A DNA stretch of 64,000 bases from Actinoplanes solisilvae (GTDB lineage: Bacteria; Actinomycetota; Actinomycetes; Mycobacteriales; Micromonosporaceae), in NCBI RefSeq assembly GCF_003999975.1, contig NZ_RJAC01000007.1, forward strand, positions 1 to 64,000, read 5' to 3'. A model generated the notes under the pieces. The model saw only the letters and a list, made by a program, of their open reading frames with translations, did no database searches and was not told the DNA's origin. Shown in pieces: positions 23,987-33,708 of the stretch (its first letter is position 1; each line of letters begins with the position of its first letter). Position numbers and translations under genes: made by a program.

Positions 23987-26674
23987 TCACAGGCGAAGCT
24001 CGCGCCGGGACGCGATGCCGAGCTTGGCGAAGATCTTGCGCAGGTGCCATTCGACCGTACGGGGACTCAGGTACAGCTCCGCGGCGATCTCGGCGTTCGT
24101 GCGGCCCCGTTCGGCGAGCTGGGCGATCTGCGCCTCCTGCGCGGTCAGCTCCTCGGGGTTCGCCGTGGCCCGCTTACGCACGGTCTCGCCGGTCGCCAGC
24201 AGTTCCCGCCCGGCCCTCTCGGCGAACGCCTCGGCGCCCATCGCGCTCAGGGTGTCGTATGCGACCCGCAGTTCACCCCGGGCTTCGGCGCGCCGGTTCT
24301 CGCGCCGCAGCCACTCGCCGAAGCAGAGACGCGCCCGCGCCTGCAGCAGCCCCACGTGCCCCTCACCGAGGTGTTTGATCGCCGCCCGGTAGTTCTCCTC
24401 GGGCTGCAGCCCCACCAGCGCGTCGGCGAACGCCTGTGCCCCCAGTGCCCACGGCGTGCCGGCCGCCGACGTGCGTTCCCGCAGCCGCTCGCCCGCCTCG
24501 GCCGCGACCGCCGGCAGCCCCGACCGTGCCGCCGCCTCGACCGTCTCGCTCAGCGCCCAGCTGTAGACGCCCAGGTCACGATGCTTGGTGGCCTGCCGTG
24601 CCGCCGCCAGCGCCTCGTCATAGCGCCCGAGACCGTTGCCGAGAACAGCCCGGGTGTACGCGGCGATGCCCAGCAACCGGCCGATGCCGCGTGGCCGGGC
24701 CTCGCGCTCGGCGGCCTCGATGCGTTCCCGGGCCTCTTTCTCCCGGCCGCGGTGCGCCGCCAGGATCATGCCGGTGCTGAGGTGGGTGCCCGCCAGCCCG
24801 GCGACCTGCCCGCTCGCGACGGCCTCGTCGAGCAGCTCGTCGGCCTCGGTGAACCGGCCCTCGAAGACCAGCGCGCCGGCCCGGTAGCTCAGCGCGCCCG
24901 GCAACAGCGACAACGCACCCGCCTCCCGGGCGAAACGCACGGCCCAGCCGCTGATCCGGTGCCACGTACGGTCGTCGTAGACCTCGATCGCCGTCATCGT
25001 GACCGACCACGCCATGTCGAGGTCGTCGTCGGAGCTGATCGCGTTCAGCGCGCGGGCCAGGTGGGGGACGCTGGGCACGTAGCCGTCGAGCGCCCACGAG
25101 CTCAGCGCGGCCAGCATGCGCCCGGCCGGCTCGGAGCCGGACGGCAGCGCCCGCGCGGCCTCCGCGATGTGCCTCAGGTCGCCCGGGCCCGCGAGTCGCC
25201 CGGCGTGCAGGGCGGCGCCGAGCGTGGCCAGGTAGGTCTCGCGGGCCGCACGGCCGTCCAGACCGGCGAGCGCACCGGCCGCCGCGAGCAGCGGGGCCAC
25301 GCAGTCCTGCCCGGGGTTGAGCACGAAGGCGGCCGTGGCCCGCAGCCGGGCCGCGTCGGCGCGCTGCAGCTCGTCGAGCGGGCCCAGCTCGGCCGCGGCC
25401 AGCAGGTCGGGCACGAGCGCGGGCGACCCGGCGCGCAACCGGGCTCCGGCCGCGGCCAGGGCGCGTCCGGCCCGTGCCCCGGGGTCGGGGGTGAGGGCGG
25501 CCGACCGTTCCAGGAAGGCGGCCGCCGCGGACCGGCCGCCCCGCGACAGGGCCCGTCCGGCGGACTGCTCCAGCTCGCTCGCCACGTCTTCGTCGGGGCC
25601 CAGGGTGGCGTGGGCGCGGTGCCAGGCGTGGCGGTCGGGGTCGACGGCCGGGTCGATCGCGTCGGCGAGGGCGGCGTGCACACGGCTCAGCTCGGCGGCA
25701 TCGGCGCAGCGCCAGGTCGCGGAGCGTACGAGGGGATGGCGGAACCGCACCCGGGCGCCCATCTCGAGCAGGCCCTCCTGCTCGGCCGGGGCCGCCGCCT
25801 CGGGACCGACCCCGAGCGTGCCCAGCGCGCGCCACAGCAGCAGCACGTCGCCGACCGGTTCGACGGCCGCGGTCAGCAGGAGCGTACGGGTGGGGTCGGG
25901 CAGGGTCTCGATGCGGCGACGGAAGCCGTCCTCGACCCGGCCGGTCAGCGGCGCGGCGCCGTAGCCGCCGAACCCGAACGCGAGCTCGGCGGCGGACAGG
26001 CCACGCGGCAGCTCCAGGAGGGCGAGAGGGTTCCCCCGGGTCTCGGCGACGATGCGATCCCGTACGCGGGAATCCACCGGCCCGGTGAGCACCGAGTCGA
26101 GCAGGGCGCGTGCGTCGGCCTCGGGCAGACCGTCGAGCCGCAGCTCGGGCAGGCCGCCGAGAATCTGTTCGTCGCCGGGGCTGCGGGCGCTGAGCACCAT
26201 CGCGACCGACTCGGCGCTCAGCCGGCGGGCCACGAACGTCAGGATCAGCGCGGACTGCCGGTCGAGCCACTGCACGTCGTCGACCACGCAGAGCAGCGGC
26301 CGGGCGGCGGCGGCCTCGGCGAACAGGCCCAGCACGGCCATGCCGAGCGGCAGCAGCTCGGGCGGGTTGCCCGCGCTCAGCCCGAAAGCGGTCGACAGGG
26401 CCGAGCGCTGGGCCGGCGGAAGGTCATCGAGGTGCGGCAGCAGGGGAACACAGAGGTGCTGAAGGGCGGAGTACGAGATCTCGGCCTCGGGCTCGACGCC
26501 GGCGACCCGCACGACGCGCAGACCCGCCGTGAGGCCGTGCCCGGTGAGGTGGTCGAGCAGGGCCGTCTTGCCGATGCCGGCCTCGCCGCGCAGCACCAGG
26601 ACCCGGCTGTGACCCTCGCGCACGTCCCGCAGCAGACGCCCGAGAGTGTCCTTTTCCCGCTGTCGTCCCCGCAT
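23987..26674 (-). CDS. LAL-type LuxR-family regulator with AAA ATPase domain
   Basis: 895 residues from ATG 26674 (GGAGGG upstream). Walker A GEAGIGKT (30-37) and Walker B-like LLCVVDDVQWLD mark the ATPase. A long TPR-like helical region follows, then a C-terminal LuxR HTH: ELTAQEAQIAQLAERGRTNAEIAAELYLSPRTVEWHLRKIFAKLGI. LAL regulators switch on antibiotic or catabolic clusters after ligand binding. No obvious cluster adjoins, so the targets are unknown. Length is typical. Confidence 0.9.
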   Translation of the reverse strand: MRGRQREKDTLGRLLRDVREGHSRVLVLRGEAGIGKTALLDHLTGHGLTAGLRVVRVAGVEPEAEISYSALQHLCVPLLPHLDDLPPAQRSALSTAFGLSAGNPPELLPLGMAVLGLFAEAAAARPLLCVVDDVQWLDRQSALILTFVARRLSAESVAMVLSARSPGDEQILGGLPELRLDGLPEADARALLDSVLTGPVDSRVRDRIVAETRGNPLALLELPRGLSAAELAFGFGGYGAAPLTGRVEDGFRRRIETLPDPTRTLLLTAAVEPVGDVLLLWRALGTLGVGPEAAAPAEQEGLLEMGARVRFRHPLVRSATWRCADAAELSRVHAALADAIDPAVDPDRHAWHRAHATLGPDEDVASELEQSAGRALSRGGRSAAAAFLERSAALTPDPGARAGRALAAAGARLRAGSPALVPDLLAAAELGPLDELQRADAARLRATAAFVLNPGQDCVAPLLAAAGALAGLDGRAARETYLATLGAALHAGRLAGPGDLRHIAEAARALPSGSEPAGRMLAALSSWALDGYVPSVPHLARALNAISSDDDLDMAWSVTMTAIEVYDDRTWHRISGWAVRFAREAGALSLLPGALSYRAGALVFEGRFTEADELLDEAVASGQVAGLAGTHLSTGMILAAHRGREKEARERIEAAEREARPRGIGRLLGIAAYTRAVLGNGLGRYDEALAAARQATKHRDLGVYSWALSETVEAAARSGLPAVAAEAGERLRERTSAAGTPWALGAQAFADALVGLQPEENYRAAIKHLGEGHVGLLQARARLCFGEWLRRENRRAEARGELRVAYDTLSAMGAEAFAERAGRELLATGETVRKRATANPEELTAQEAQIAQLAERGRTNAEIAAELYLSPRTVEWHLRKIFAKLGIASRRELRL

Positions 26675-26851
26675 GTGTCTCCCTCCGCGGCGGCACCGTA
26701 CCCCGCAGGTCACAGCGGCTATGCGGACCCGTAACGAGGCTCACGCCTCAACTTTGGTGAAGATCTTTCGAACTTTCGGGCGCTTCCGCGACGTACAGTG
26801 CGATCGGGAGCATGTGTGCCCGACCTTTGCCCGACTAGGAGGTCGATCGGG

Positions 26852-27106
26852 ATGAGCACCGAGGACAAGCGCAGGGAGTTCGACGACATAGTCGCCCGCC
26901 TGACCACGGACTACCCCACGCTGACCCGACAGCCCTGGCCCCGGTGGCCACGCCCGGTGCTGATCGCCGTGCTGGCGGTCGCCGGTGTCGTCTGGGGGCT
27001 GCTCTCGGTGGCGATGGTCGCCTGGGGTCTGCGCGGCTTCGCGCTCACCTGCGCGGTCGTCACCGTCGCGGCGTTCGCCGCGGTCCTCGACGCGCGAAAG
27101 CGCTAG
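26852..27106 (+). CDS. DUF3040-type small membrane protein
   Basis: 84 residues with AGGAGG 9-10 nt before ATG 26852. The start MSTEDKRREFDDIVARLTTDYP and two C-terminal membrane helices (PVLIAVLAVAGVVWGLLSVAM, GFALTCAVVTVAAFAAVL) match the actinobacteria-specific DUF3040 pattern. Function unknown. Convergent with the next gene, with 3 bp between stops. Confidence 0.75.
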   Translation: MSTEDKRREFDDIVARLTTDYPTLTRQPWPRWPRPVLIAVLAVAGVVWGLLSVAMVAWGLRGFALTCAVVTVAAFAAVLDARKR

Positions 27107-27109
27107 CGC

Positions 27110-27619
27110 CTAGTCGTCCCCGCCGCCGTGCTTCGGCTCGACGACGGGGACGCCGCCACGGCAGAAGAACTTGAGCTCGACGCGGCCGTCGGCGCCCTCG
27201 AAGCGCACCTCGACGTCGTCGTCCGGGCCCCGGTCGTAGTCGCGTGCCTGATAGCCGGGGTGGGGTGACCAGCTGTCCAGGAACGCCAGGTCGCCGGGCT
27301 CGCAGTGCACCGTGGCCGTGCCACCGGCGCTGGTGAACGACGTGCCGCTATTTGTCGGTTTTGCGCTGGTCGGCCCCTGAACCGGCGGCGGGGTCGATGC
27401 CTGGGCCGGGGCCTGCGAAGGCGTCGGCTGCGTGGTGGCCGGGGTCGCGGCGGCCAGTGCTCGCGCCACCTCCGCCTCACTGCGCACGCCGCCCGGCGTG
27501 CTGGTCAGGCTGTCGCCCACCAGCCGGATGCCGATCAGCCCCGCGAGGGTCGCGATCAGGGCCGCCGCCAGCCACCCGGCGCCGACGACCAGGGCCCGCG
27601 GAGGCTTCAGCGACTGCAT
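27110..27619 (-). CDS. Membrane-anchored secreted protein, hypothetical
   Basis: 169 residues. An N-terminal signal anchor (ALVVGAGWLAAALIATLAGLIGI) is followed by a Pro/Thr/Ser/Ala-rich linker (about 60-90). A small extracytoplasmic domain with two Cys (TVHCEPGDLAFLDSWSPHPGYQ and LKFFCRGG) follows, probably disulphide-linked. No named family recognised. It starts 100 bp upstream of, and divergent from, the response regulator. Confidence 0.7.
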   Translation of the reverse strand: MQSLKPPRALVVGAGWLAAALIATLAGLIGIRLVGDSLTSTPGGVRSEAEVARALAAATPATTQPTPSQAPAQASTPPPVQGPTSAKPTNSGTSFTSAGGTATVHCEPGDLAFLDSWSPHPGYQARDYDRGPDDDVEVRFEGADGRVELKFFCRGGVPVVEPKHGGGDD

Positions 27620-27721
27620 GACCCGAAACTATGCCGCAGAGCCGGCTAAGACTGTCCCGCCCCCGCGCTAAGGGAAGGTAAAGAAGCAGGTACGCCGTCC
27701 CGCACGGATTACCCTCGGCGA

Positions 27722-28405
27722 ATGGCCCGGCTGCTGTTGATCGAGGACGACGCGACGATCCGTACGCCCCTGATGCGCGCCCTCAAGGAGCGCGGTCACG
27801 CCGTAGCCTCGGTCGGCACCGCGATGGAGGGTGTGCAGTCCGCCCTCACCGACCGGCCTGACCTGGTCGTACTCGATCTGGGTCTGCCCGATCTCGACGG
27901 CCGCGAGGTGCTGCGCATGCTTCGGGCGGTCAGCCAGGTGCCGGTGATCGTGGCCACCGCCCGTGACGACGAGACCGAGATCGTCCGGGTCCTGGACGCG
28001 GGCGCCGACGACTACGTGGTCAAGCCGTTCACGGCCGCGCAGCTCGAGTCGCGCATCCGGGCCGTGCTGCGCCGCGGCGCCACCCCGAACGTCAACCCCA
28101 GCATCACGGTCGGCGAGCTGGTCATCGACCCGGCGAGCCGGCAGGTGCGGCTGGCGGGCGAGAGCGTCGAGCTGACCCCGCGCGAGTTCGACCTGCTGCA
28201 CCACCTGGCGACCCGCGCCGGACAGGTGGTCACCAAACGCGAGCTGCTGACCGAGGTGTGGCAGATTCCCTACGGCGGCGCCGACAAGACCGTCGACGTG
28301 CACCTGTCGTGGCTGCGGCGCAAGCTCGGCGAGAACGCGACCACCCCGCGATACCTGCACACCGTACGGGGTGTCGGGGTTCGGTTGGGTGAGCCGCAGC
28401 AGTGA
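27722..28405 (+). CDS. OmpR/PhoB-family response regulator
   Basis: 227 residues. Receiver with acidic pair E8-D9-D10, phospho-acceptor Asp52 (VVLDLGLPD), Thr80 and Lys102 (VKPF). Then a winged-helix output domain (LTPREFDLLHHLATRAGQVVTKRELLTEVW...VDVHLSWLRRKLGE...YLHTVRGVGVRL). The gene overlaps the kinase start by GTGA. No ribosome site precedes ATG 27722 and TACCCT ends 6 nt upstream, so the mRNA may be leaderless. Confidence 0.92.
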   Translation: MARLLLIEDDATIRTPLMRALKERGHAVASVGTAMEGVQSALTDRPDLVVLDLGLPDLDGREVLRMLRAVSQVPVIVATARDDETEIVRVLDAGADDYVVKPFTAAQLESRIRAVLRRGATPNVNPSITVGELVIDPASRQVRLAGESVELTPREFDLLHHLATRAGQVVTKRELLTEVWQIPYGGADKTVDVHLSWLRRKLGENATTPRYLHTVRGVGVRLGEPQQ

Positions 28406-29670
28406 GGAGCCGCCTGACACTGCTGGTGCTGGCCACCACGAGCCTCATGATCATCGCGTTTCTGGTGCCGCTCGTGCTGCTGCTGCGCCAGGTGGCCGAG
28501 GACAGGGCGACCGTGCGCGCGACCGCCGACGTGCAAAGCCTGGTCGCCGCCGTCGGCACGGCCGACCCGGCCAGCCTGCAGCAGACCGTCGAGCAGTTCG
28601 CCGCCACCTCGCCCCGGCCGGTCACCGTCTTCCTGAGGAACGGCACGGTGCTCGGTATCCCGCAGACCCGTACGCCGGCCGTCGAGCTGGCCAGCCTCGG
28701 CCAGGAGAGTCTGACCGTCGAATCGGACGGCGGCGGGCGCGAGATCGTCGTCGCCGTGCAGGGCAGACCCGAGGGCACGGCGGTCATCCGTACGGTGGTC
28801 TCGCCCGCCGAGAGCGGCGCCGGCGTGGCTAGGTCGTGGGGGATCCTGTTCGGGCTGGGCGCGCTGCTGGTGGCCCTGGGCGTGTTCGTCGCCGACCGGG
28901 TCGCCCGCAACCTCGTACGCCCGATCACCGACCTCTCCGACGTCTCGCACCGCCTCGCCAACGCCGAGCTGACCGCCCGCGCCTCGCCCGAAGGACCCGC
29001 CGAGCTGCGCGAGGTCGCCGGGGCGCTGAACCAGCTGGCCGGACGCATCCAGGAGCTGCTGCGCGCCGAACGGGAGCAGGTGGCGGATCTGTCCCATCGG
29101 CTGCGGACCCCGTTGACCGCGCTGCGGCTGGAGGCCGAGGGTCTTCGCGACCCGGACGAGAGCGCTCGGCTGAGCGGCGCCGCAGATGCCCTGGAGCGGG
29201 CGGTGAGCGGCATCATCCAGCAGGCCCGCCGTCGTGGTGACGAGCCGCAGCAGTGCGACGCGTCGGTGGTGGTGGCCGAGCGGGCGGCGTTCTGGGCGGT
29301 GCTGGCCGAGGACACCGGCCGCGAGATGACGGTCGACCTCGTGCCGGGCCCGCAGCCGGTCGCCGTGTCGGCCGACGAACTGGCGGCGGCGGTCGACGCC
29401 CTGCTGGGCAACGTTTTCGCCCACACCCCCGAGGAGACCCCCTTCTCCGTACGGTTGTCAGCCTCGCCATCGGGCGGTGTGCTGCTGACCATCGCCGACC
29501 GCGGGCCCGGGATGCCGGCCGGGCTGGTCACCCGGGGAGCGAGCGGCGGCGACTCGACCGGGCTGGGGCTGGACATCGCCCGCCGCGCGGCCCAGGCGAC
29601 CGGCGGTCGTCTCGACATCACCGGCGGCGCGGAGGGCTCGGTCGTGACGATGGTGCTCGGGCAGCCTTAA
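28402..29670 (+). CDS. Sensor histidine kinase
   Basis: 422 residues. Two membrane helices (about 5-29 and 146-165) enclose an extracytoplasmic sensor of about 115 residues. HAMP-like linker (VRPITDLSDVSHRLANAEL), HisKA with phospho-His232 (DLSHRLRTPLTALRLE), then the HATPase: N-box DALLGNVFAHT, G1 DRGPGMP, G2 STGLGLDIARR. Partner of the regulator with which it overlaps. The stimulus is unknown; the PepSY protein next door is a likely target or accessory. Confidence 0.92.
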   Translation: MRSRLTLLVLATTSLMIIAFLVPLVLLLRQVAEDRATVRATADVQSLVAAVGTADPASLQQTVEQFAATSPRPVTVFLRNGTVLGIPQTRTPAVELASLGQESLTVESDGGGREIVVAVQGRPEGTAVIRTVVSPAESGAGVARSWGILFGLGALLVALGVFVADRVARNLVRPITDLSDVSHRLANAELTARASPEGPAELREVAGALNQLAGRIQELLRAEREQVADLSHRLRTPLTALRLEAEGLRDPDESARLSGAADALERAVSGIIQQARRRGDEPQQCDASVVVAERAAFWAVLAEDTGREMTVDLVPGPQPVAVSADELAAAVDALLGNVFAHTPEETPFSVRLSASPSGGVLLTIADRGPGMPAGLVTRGASGGDSTGLGLDIARRAAQATGGRLDITGGAEGSVVTMVLGQP

Positions 29671-29758
29671 CCCCGCTTTATCGATCATGCAGCGCGGCGC
29701 TATCCCGGACGGCGCGATGCTCCAGGCATCGGATCGCAACACCGACCTGGAGGATCCC

Positions 29759-30307
29759 ATGAAGCGCTCGTACATGATCGCCGCCGCGATCGGGGCCGCC
29801 GCCGTCATCGCCGTCACCGGCACCGCCCTGGCCGCCGCCGACGACAGCTCGACCCCGACGGCCGGCCCGACGTCAACAGCCAGCCCGTCCGACGACAGCG
29901 CCACCCCCACCGACGACAGCGCGACCCCTACCGATGACAGCTCGAGTCCGCCTTCGTCCGATCCCACGGAATCGCCGTTGCCGTTCGAGACGGTCGAGCC
30001 CGGCTCGGTGACGCCGACGCCGCGCAGCAGCAGCTCGGCGACGTCCGGCCTGGGCAGCCCCGCCACCAGCTCGGTCAGCGCCGAGCAGGCCCGGGCGAAG
30101 GCGCTGTCGGTGGTCGGCGGCGGCCGGGTGACGAAGGTCGAGGCGGAGACCGAACACGGCCGTCCCGTGTGGGAGGTCGAGGTCATCCACAAGGGAATCG
30201 AGCACGACCTCGACATCGACCGCAGGACCGGCGCGGTCACCGACCACGACCGCGACCACGATGACGACGGCCGGGGCCGGGGCCACGGCGGCCACGACGA
30301 CGACTGA
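29759..30307 (+). CDS. Secreted PepSY-domain protein
   Basis: 182 residues from ATG 29759 (GGAGGATCCC upstream). Signal peptide (MKRSYMIAAAIGAAAVIAVTGTALAAA), then a Ser/Thr/Pro/Asp linker containing three DDSATPT-type repeats. A PepSY domain follows (SAEQARAKALSVVGGGRVTKVEAETEHGRPVWEVEVIHKGIEHDLDIDRRTGAVTD), and the protein ends in an Asp/His tail. PepSY domains often inhibit peptidases or sit beside two-component systems, as here. The His/Asp tail could bind metal. Confidence 0.85.
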   Translation: MKRSYMIAAAIGAAAVIAVTGTALAAADDSSTPTAGPTSTASPSDDSATPTDDSATPTDDSSSPPSSDPTESPLPFETVEPGSVTPTPRSSSSATSGLGSPATSSVSAEQARAKALSVVGGGRVTKVEAETEHGRPVWEVEVIHKGIEHDLDIDRRTGAVTDHDRDHDDDGRGRGHGGHDDD

Positions 30308-30320
30308 CCGCCAGAGGGGT

Positions 30321-30343
30321 GGCCGGGTCCACGGGACCCGGCC
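30321..30343. terminator. Bidirectional hairpin terminator
   Basis: GGCCGGGTCC-ACG-GGACCCGGCC, a perfect 10-bp stem between convergent stops at 30307 and 30353. Confidence 0.75.
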
Positions 30344-30352
30344 CACTGTGGC

Positions 30353-30820
30353 CTACCGTTGCCGTTCGGCGGTGTACCAGTACGCGCCGGCCGTCGTGCG
30401 GGTCCGCGCGAACCCCGATTTCTCCAGCACGCGGTGAGAAGCGACGTTGTCGCGGTCCGGGTCGGCGTCAAGCCTGTGTACGTCGTCCCGGGCGAACGCG
30501 AACGCGGCGATCGCCCGCAGCGCCTCGGTCGCGTACCCGGCGCCCCTCGCCGACGGTACCAACCCGTACCCGATCATCGCCGTGCCGGCCGTGTCGGGCG
30601 CCCCGAAGAAGCCGATCGTGCCCACCGCCAGTCCGGTGGAACGCTCCACGATCGCGTAGCAGCCGAACACCGGGTCGTAGTGGCGGAGCGCCATCCGTGC
30701 GGCATCCCGGTCGTCATCGCGCGGGAAGCCCGCACTCCACCGCTGCCCGTCGCGCTCGTCCTCGGCGACCGCCCGCAGCGCGGCCTCATCGAGCGGTCGC
30801 AGTTCGAGCCTGTCCGTCAT
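30353..30820 (-). CDS. GNAT-family N-acetyltransferase
   Basis: 155 residues from ATG 30820. RimJ-like layout: MTDRLELRPLDEAALRAVAED, a central IGYGLVPSARGAGYATEALRAIAAFAF (acetyl-CoA loop R-G-A-G-Y-A) and DPDRDNVASHRVLEKSGFART. Substrate unknown. No good ribosome site is visible; GTG 30826 is two codons upstream. Confidence 0.85.
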   Translation of the reverse strand: MTDRLELRPLDEAALRAVAEDERDGQRWSAGFPRDDDRDAARMALRHYDPVFGCYAIVERSTGLAVGTIGFFGAPDTAGTAMIGYGLVPSARGAGYATEALRAIAAFAFARDDVHRLDADPDRDNVASHRVLEKSGFARTRTTAGAYWYTAERQR

Positions 30821-30935
30821 GATCACGGCCTGGAGCCTAGAGCCTCCGGGGTCGAGGTCTGCCCTGGCGGAACCCCGGTGCCGGCGTCCGGTTCGCGTAG
30901 CCGTTCCCCGAGGCCCAGACCGCCTCACCCATGAC

Positions 30936-31101
30936 GGCCGGTCGCGGTGACTGGTTGGTCGCGCAGGCCTTCCGGGCCGGCCGCCGTCGTGGGTACCGCG
31001 GCCGGTTGCGGTGATCGGCTGGTCGCGCAGGCTATCCAGGCCGGCCGCCGTTGTGGGTGTCGCACTGGTGCGGCCGGTCGCGGTGACCGGTTGGCTCGCC
31101 G
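30936..31101. repeat. Degenerate tandem repeat in an 820-bp gene-free stretch
   Basis: Two full copies and a partial third of a 64-72 bp unit begin at 30936, 31000 and 31072, each opening GGCCGGT and containing GGTCGCGCAGGC...CCGGCCGCCG. The wider interval 30821-31641 has no ORF with credible codon use on either strand. It may be decayed coding DNA. Confidence 0.6.
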
Positions 31102-31641
31102 CCGTGCCTGATACCAGGAAGCAGGGCTCTCCCCGGCTTGATCGTTGAGCTGATCCTTGATGCAGGGGCCTCGATCGCGTTCCAGGGGCCTGAAACCAGG
31201 ATCTCGGATCGATCATGGGCGGGGAGGGGCCTGTATTCCTGGCCTTGGGAACTGTCATCCAGCTTGACCGCTTGTCAGCGCAACGGGCGGCGCCGCGCGG
31301 CACCACGACGCCGGCCTGCCTGGAAGCCTCAGTGACCACCCTGCCGACGCGACCGGCCACGGAAAGCGGATGACCGGCCCTGGCCGAATCCCCGGCCCTG
31401 GCCGAATCTCCGACCCGGGATAGCCGAGGGCTGACCTACGCGGCAATGCTGTCTGCCGCCGATCTCGACCCTGGCCCCGGGGCCGACCTCGGCTCAGCCG
31501 TGCCGGCGCCACCGTCTGAAAGACTGATCACGCTCGCTTGCCGGATCCGCGCAACGGCGGCGACCCGCGCGACCGGCTCGACAACCGGTGGCGTCTCTGG
31601 GTGCGTGATGTCCAGCGCGGATGTCGCGGGGGAGGGCTGGT

Positions 31642-31980
31642 TTGGAGGAGCAGGATTTCTGGGTGCGGCTGGAGTATCGGATCTCGGCCGAGTTCACCGG
31701 ATTCGACGACAAACAGCTGAGGTGGTTCTGGTGTGACGGCCTGATCCCCGAGGAGTACGACCTGGCCGGCTCGGCGCCGAGCATCCGGGGCCGCGCATGG
31801 TGTGGTGCGGACGGGCAGGATCGCTGGCGCTTCACGTTGATTCTCGCGCCCGGAACCGGTACGCGTGAGCGCATCGACTGGCCGGCGCTGTTGCCCGGCG
31901 ACCGGCTGACCGGATGGCTGTCACCCGACCCGGAGGCCCGAACCATGATCATTGACCCGTCGAGCGCGTATCCAGACTGA
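31642..31980 (+). CDS. Hypothetical protein
   Basis: 112 residues from TTG 31642 with GGGGGAGGG just upstream; ATG 31621 is in frame but has no ribosome site. Starts LEEQDFWVRLEYRISAEFTG; rich in aromatic residues and acidic overall. The pattern DFWVRLEYRISAEF...IPEEYDLAGSAPSIRGRAWCG suggests a small beta-rich domain. No family recognised. Followed 75 bp later by a membrane protein on the same strand. Confidence 0.6.
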   Translation: MEEQDFWVRLEYRISAEFTGFDDKQLRWFWCDGLIPEEYDLAGSAPSIRGRAWCGADGQDRWRFTLILAPGTGTRERIDWPALLPGDRLTGWLSPDPEARTMIIDPSSAYPD

Positions 31981-32055
31981 ACATCGATACCGCCGCCGCA
32001 CATACCACTGGCGTCCGACCAATAGGCTGAAGATCCTTTGACGTTAGAGGTGGGC

Positions 32056-32715
32056 GTGGAACGAACCGATCTGATCGTCCCGGCGGAGGTCGTTCCTCGC
32101 CTGGTGATTCCGCCGCTGGCCATCACCACCGGGGCGGAGGACCCGGAGTGGGTCGAGGTGCCGCTGGGGCGTTGGCGGTTTCAGCGCACGCCGTCGCTGC
32201 GCCTTCCGATGGATTCCGCCAGCGCCAAGGCCGTACGCCGCTGGATGCGGTATGCGCCCTGGTCACCGGTGCCGATCGTCGTCGCCCTCGGCGCCTGGGT
32301 CGTAGGGAGTCTCGTCGACCTGTCCGGTGCCGCGTTCCAGGTGCTACTCGTGGTCGTGGCCGCCACCGCGGTCTCGTCCCTGCTGCGCGGCCAAGGGTTG
32401 CCGGACCAGACGCCGGACCGTTCCCGCTCGGGCGACCTGCGCGTGCCGCGCGTTCCGTTGACGGTCGCGATGGATTGGGTCGCCGGTAACCCGGGCGTGA
32501 GCATCTCCGACGATCCCGCGCCCCGCCCGTACAGCCGGCGGTTCTCCACGACCTGGGCGGTGGCCCTTCTTGTGGCGGCGATCGGGCTTGGTTGGACGTT
32601 GACCGCCGACCATCGCGAGAACCCGGTTCTGCTGTGGCAGCTCGACATCGCCCTGTTCGTCGGCGGGCTCGTCATGGCCTACAAGATCCAGCCCCCGGCC
32701 GCCGGAACGGACTGA
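32056..32715 (+). CDS. Hypothetical membrane protein
   Basis: 219 residues from GTG 32056 (GAGG six bases upstream; TTG 32038 also in frame). Four hydrophobic helices arranged as two pairs (PIVVALGAWVVGSLV / AFQVLLVVVAATAVSSLL and WAVALLVAAIGLGWTL / LDIALFVGGLVMAYKI), with a cytoplasmic loop between. Unrecognised. May form a unit with the preceding gene. Confidence 0.65.
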   Translation: MERTDLIVPAEVVPRLVIPPLAITTGAEDPEWVEVPLGRWRFQRTPSLRLPMDSASAKAVRRWMRYAPWSPVPIVVALGAWVVGSLVDLSGAAFQVLLVVVAATAVSSLLRGQGLPDQTPDRSRSGDLRVPRVPLTVAMDWVAGNPGVSISDDPAPRPYSRRFSTTWAVALLVAAIGLGWTLTADHRENPVLLWQLDIALFVGGLVMAYKIQPPAAGTD

Positions 32716-32835
32716 GGTCAGCCGGCTACGGGGCCGGCTCGATCGTCCGCTACTCGCCCCACCTGGCGCCAGTCCGGTGATCCCGATGCCGGCGGGCACC
32801 ATCGACCCAGGAAGAGTGAGGAGCGGGTCGCGGCG

Positions 32836-33708
32836 TCAGCCGGCCAGGGCCCGGATCTCGCGGACCACTGTGGGCCAGACCTCGCGGGGCAGGTCGTGGC
32901 CGGTGCCGGGTAGTTCGACGTAGCGCGCGCCGGGCACCGTCGCGGCGATGCGGCGGCCGGCGGCCGGGCGGATCAGCGGGTCCTGCGCGCCGTGCATGAC
33001 CAGCGTGGGGGCGCGGAGCTCGCGCAGGCGGGGACCATGCCAGGTGGCGCTGGTCTGCCGGGCCTGGGCGCGGCTGTCGCGGACGCCGCTGGGCAGCCCG
33101 GCGGCGAGTTCGCGTTCCACGCGTCGGCGGGCGTCCTGCTCGTCGAACGGGTAGCCGGCCGAGGCGACCATCCGCAGCAGATTCATCCCGGCTGCGATGT
33201 CGCCGTCGCGGCCGGCGGGGTGGCGCATGCGGGCCAGGCGGGCCAGGAACGGCAGGTGCACGTACCGGAGGACGGCCGCGCCTCGCACGTCGCTGGGCAC
33301 CGCGGCGTACGTGGTCAAGCTGTGGACCCGTGCGGGGTGGCGCAGCGCGGTGCGCTGGGCGACCAGGCCGCCCTGGGAGATGCCGAAGAGGTGGGCGCGC
33401 TGCCAGCCGAGGGCGTCGAGCACGGCCACGGTGTCGTCGGCCATGTCCTCGGCGGTGTAGGCGGGCGGCCGCCGCCGGAACAGCCCGGTCACCGGGTTGC
33501 CGGCCGGGGCGTCGTCGAAGTGGGTGGAGCCGCCGGAGTCGCGCCCGTCGAACGAGGCGACGCTGAAGCCGGCGTCGATGAGCGCGGCGACCAGGCCGTC
33601 GGGCCAGTAGAAACGCGAGACGCCCAGCCCCATGATCAACAGCAGCGGATCGCCGCCGGCGCCGCCGAGGTCGTCGACCGCGAGGTGAACGGAGCCGTTC
33701 GTGGCCAT
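32836..33708 (-). CDS. Alpha/beta hydrolase
   Basis: 290 residues from ATG 33708 (GAGGTAAAG directly upstream). Oxyanion region LLLIMGLGVSRFYW, nucleophile elbow GISQGG, acid in HGAQDPLI and His in GTGHDLP. The full triad and a VHSLTTYAA cap are present. Divergent from a TetR gene over a 79-bp gap, which suggests regulation by it. The substrate is not inferable. Confidence 0.86.
   Translation of the reverse strand: MATNGSVHLAVDDLGGAGGDPLLLIMGLGVSRFYWPDGLVAALIDAGFSVASFDGRDSGGSTHFDDAPAGNPVTGLFRRRPPAYTAEDMADDTVAVLDALGWQRAHLFGISQGGLVAQRTALRHPARVHSLTTYAAVPSDVRGAAVLRYVHLPFLARLARMRHPAGRDGDIAAGMNLLRMVASAGYPFDEQDARRRVERELAAGLPSGVRDSRAQARQTSATWHGPRLRELRAPTLVMHGAQDPLIRPAAGRRIAATVPGARYVELPGTGHDLPREVWPTVVREIRALAG

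Noticed and set aside
24044..26734. Very long open frame on the plus strand opposite the LuxR-type gene
   Set aside because: It is the antisense of a high-GC gene with complete ATPase and HTH motifs; its translation is low-complexity Arg/Gly/Gln-rich and lacks domains.
30353..31360. Upstream extension of the acetyltransferase through the tandem repeat
   Set aside because: The extension is low-complexity and repeat-derived; the family starts at MTDRLELRPL (30820).
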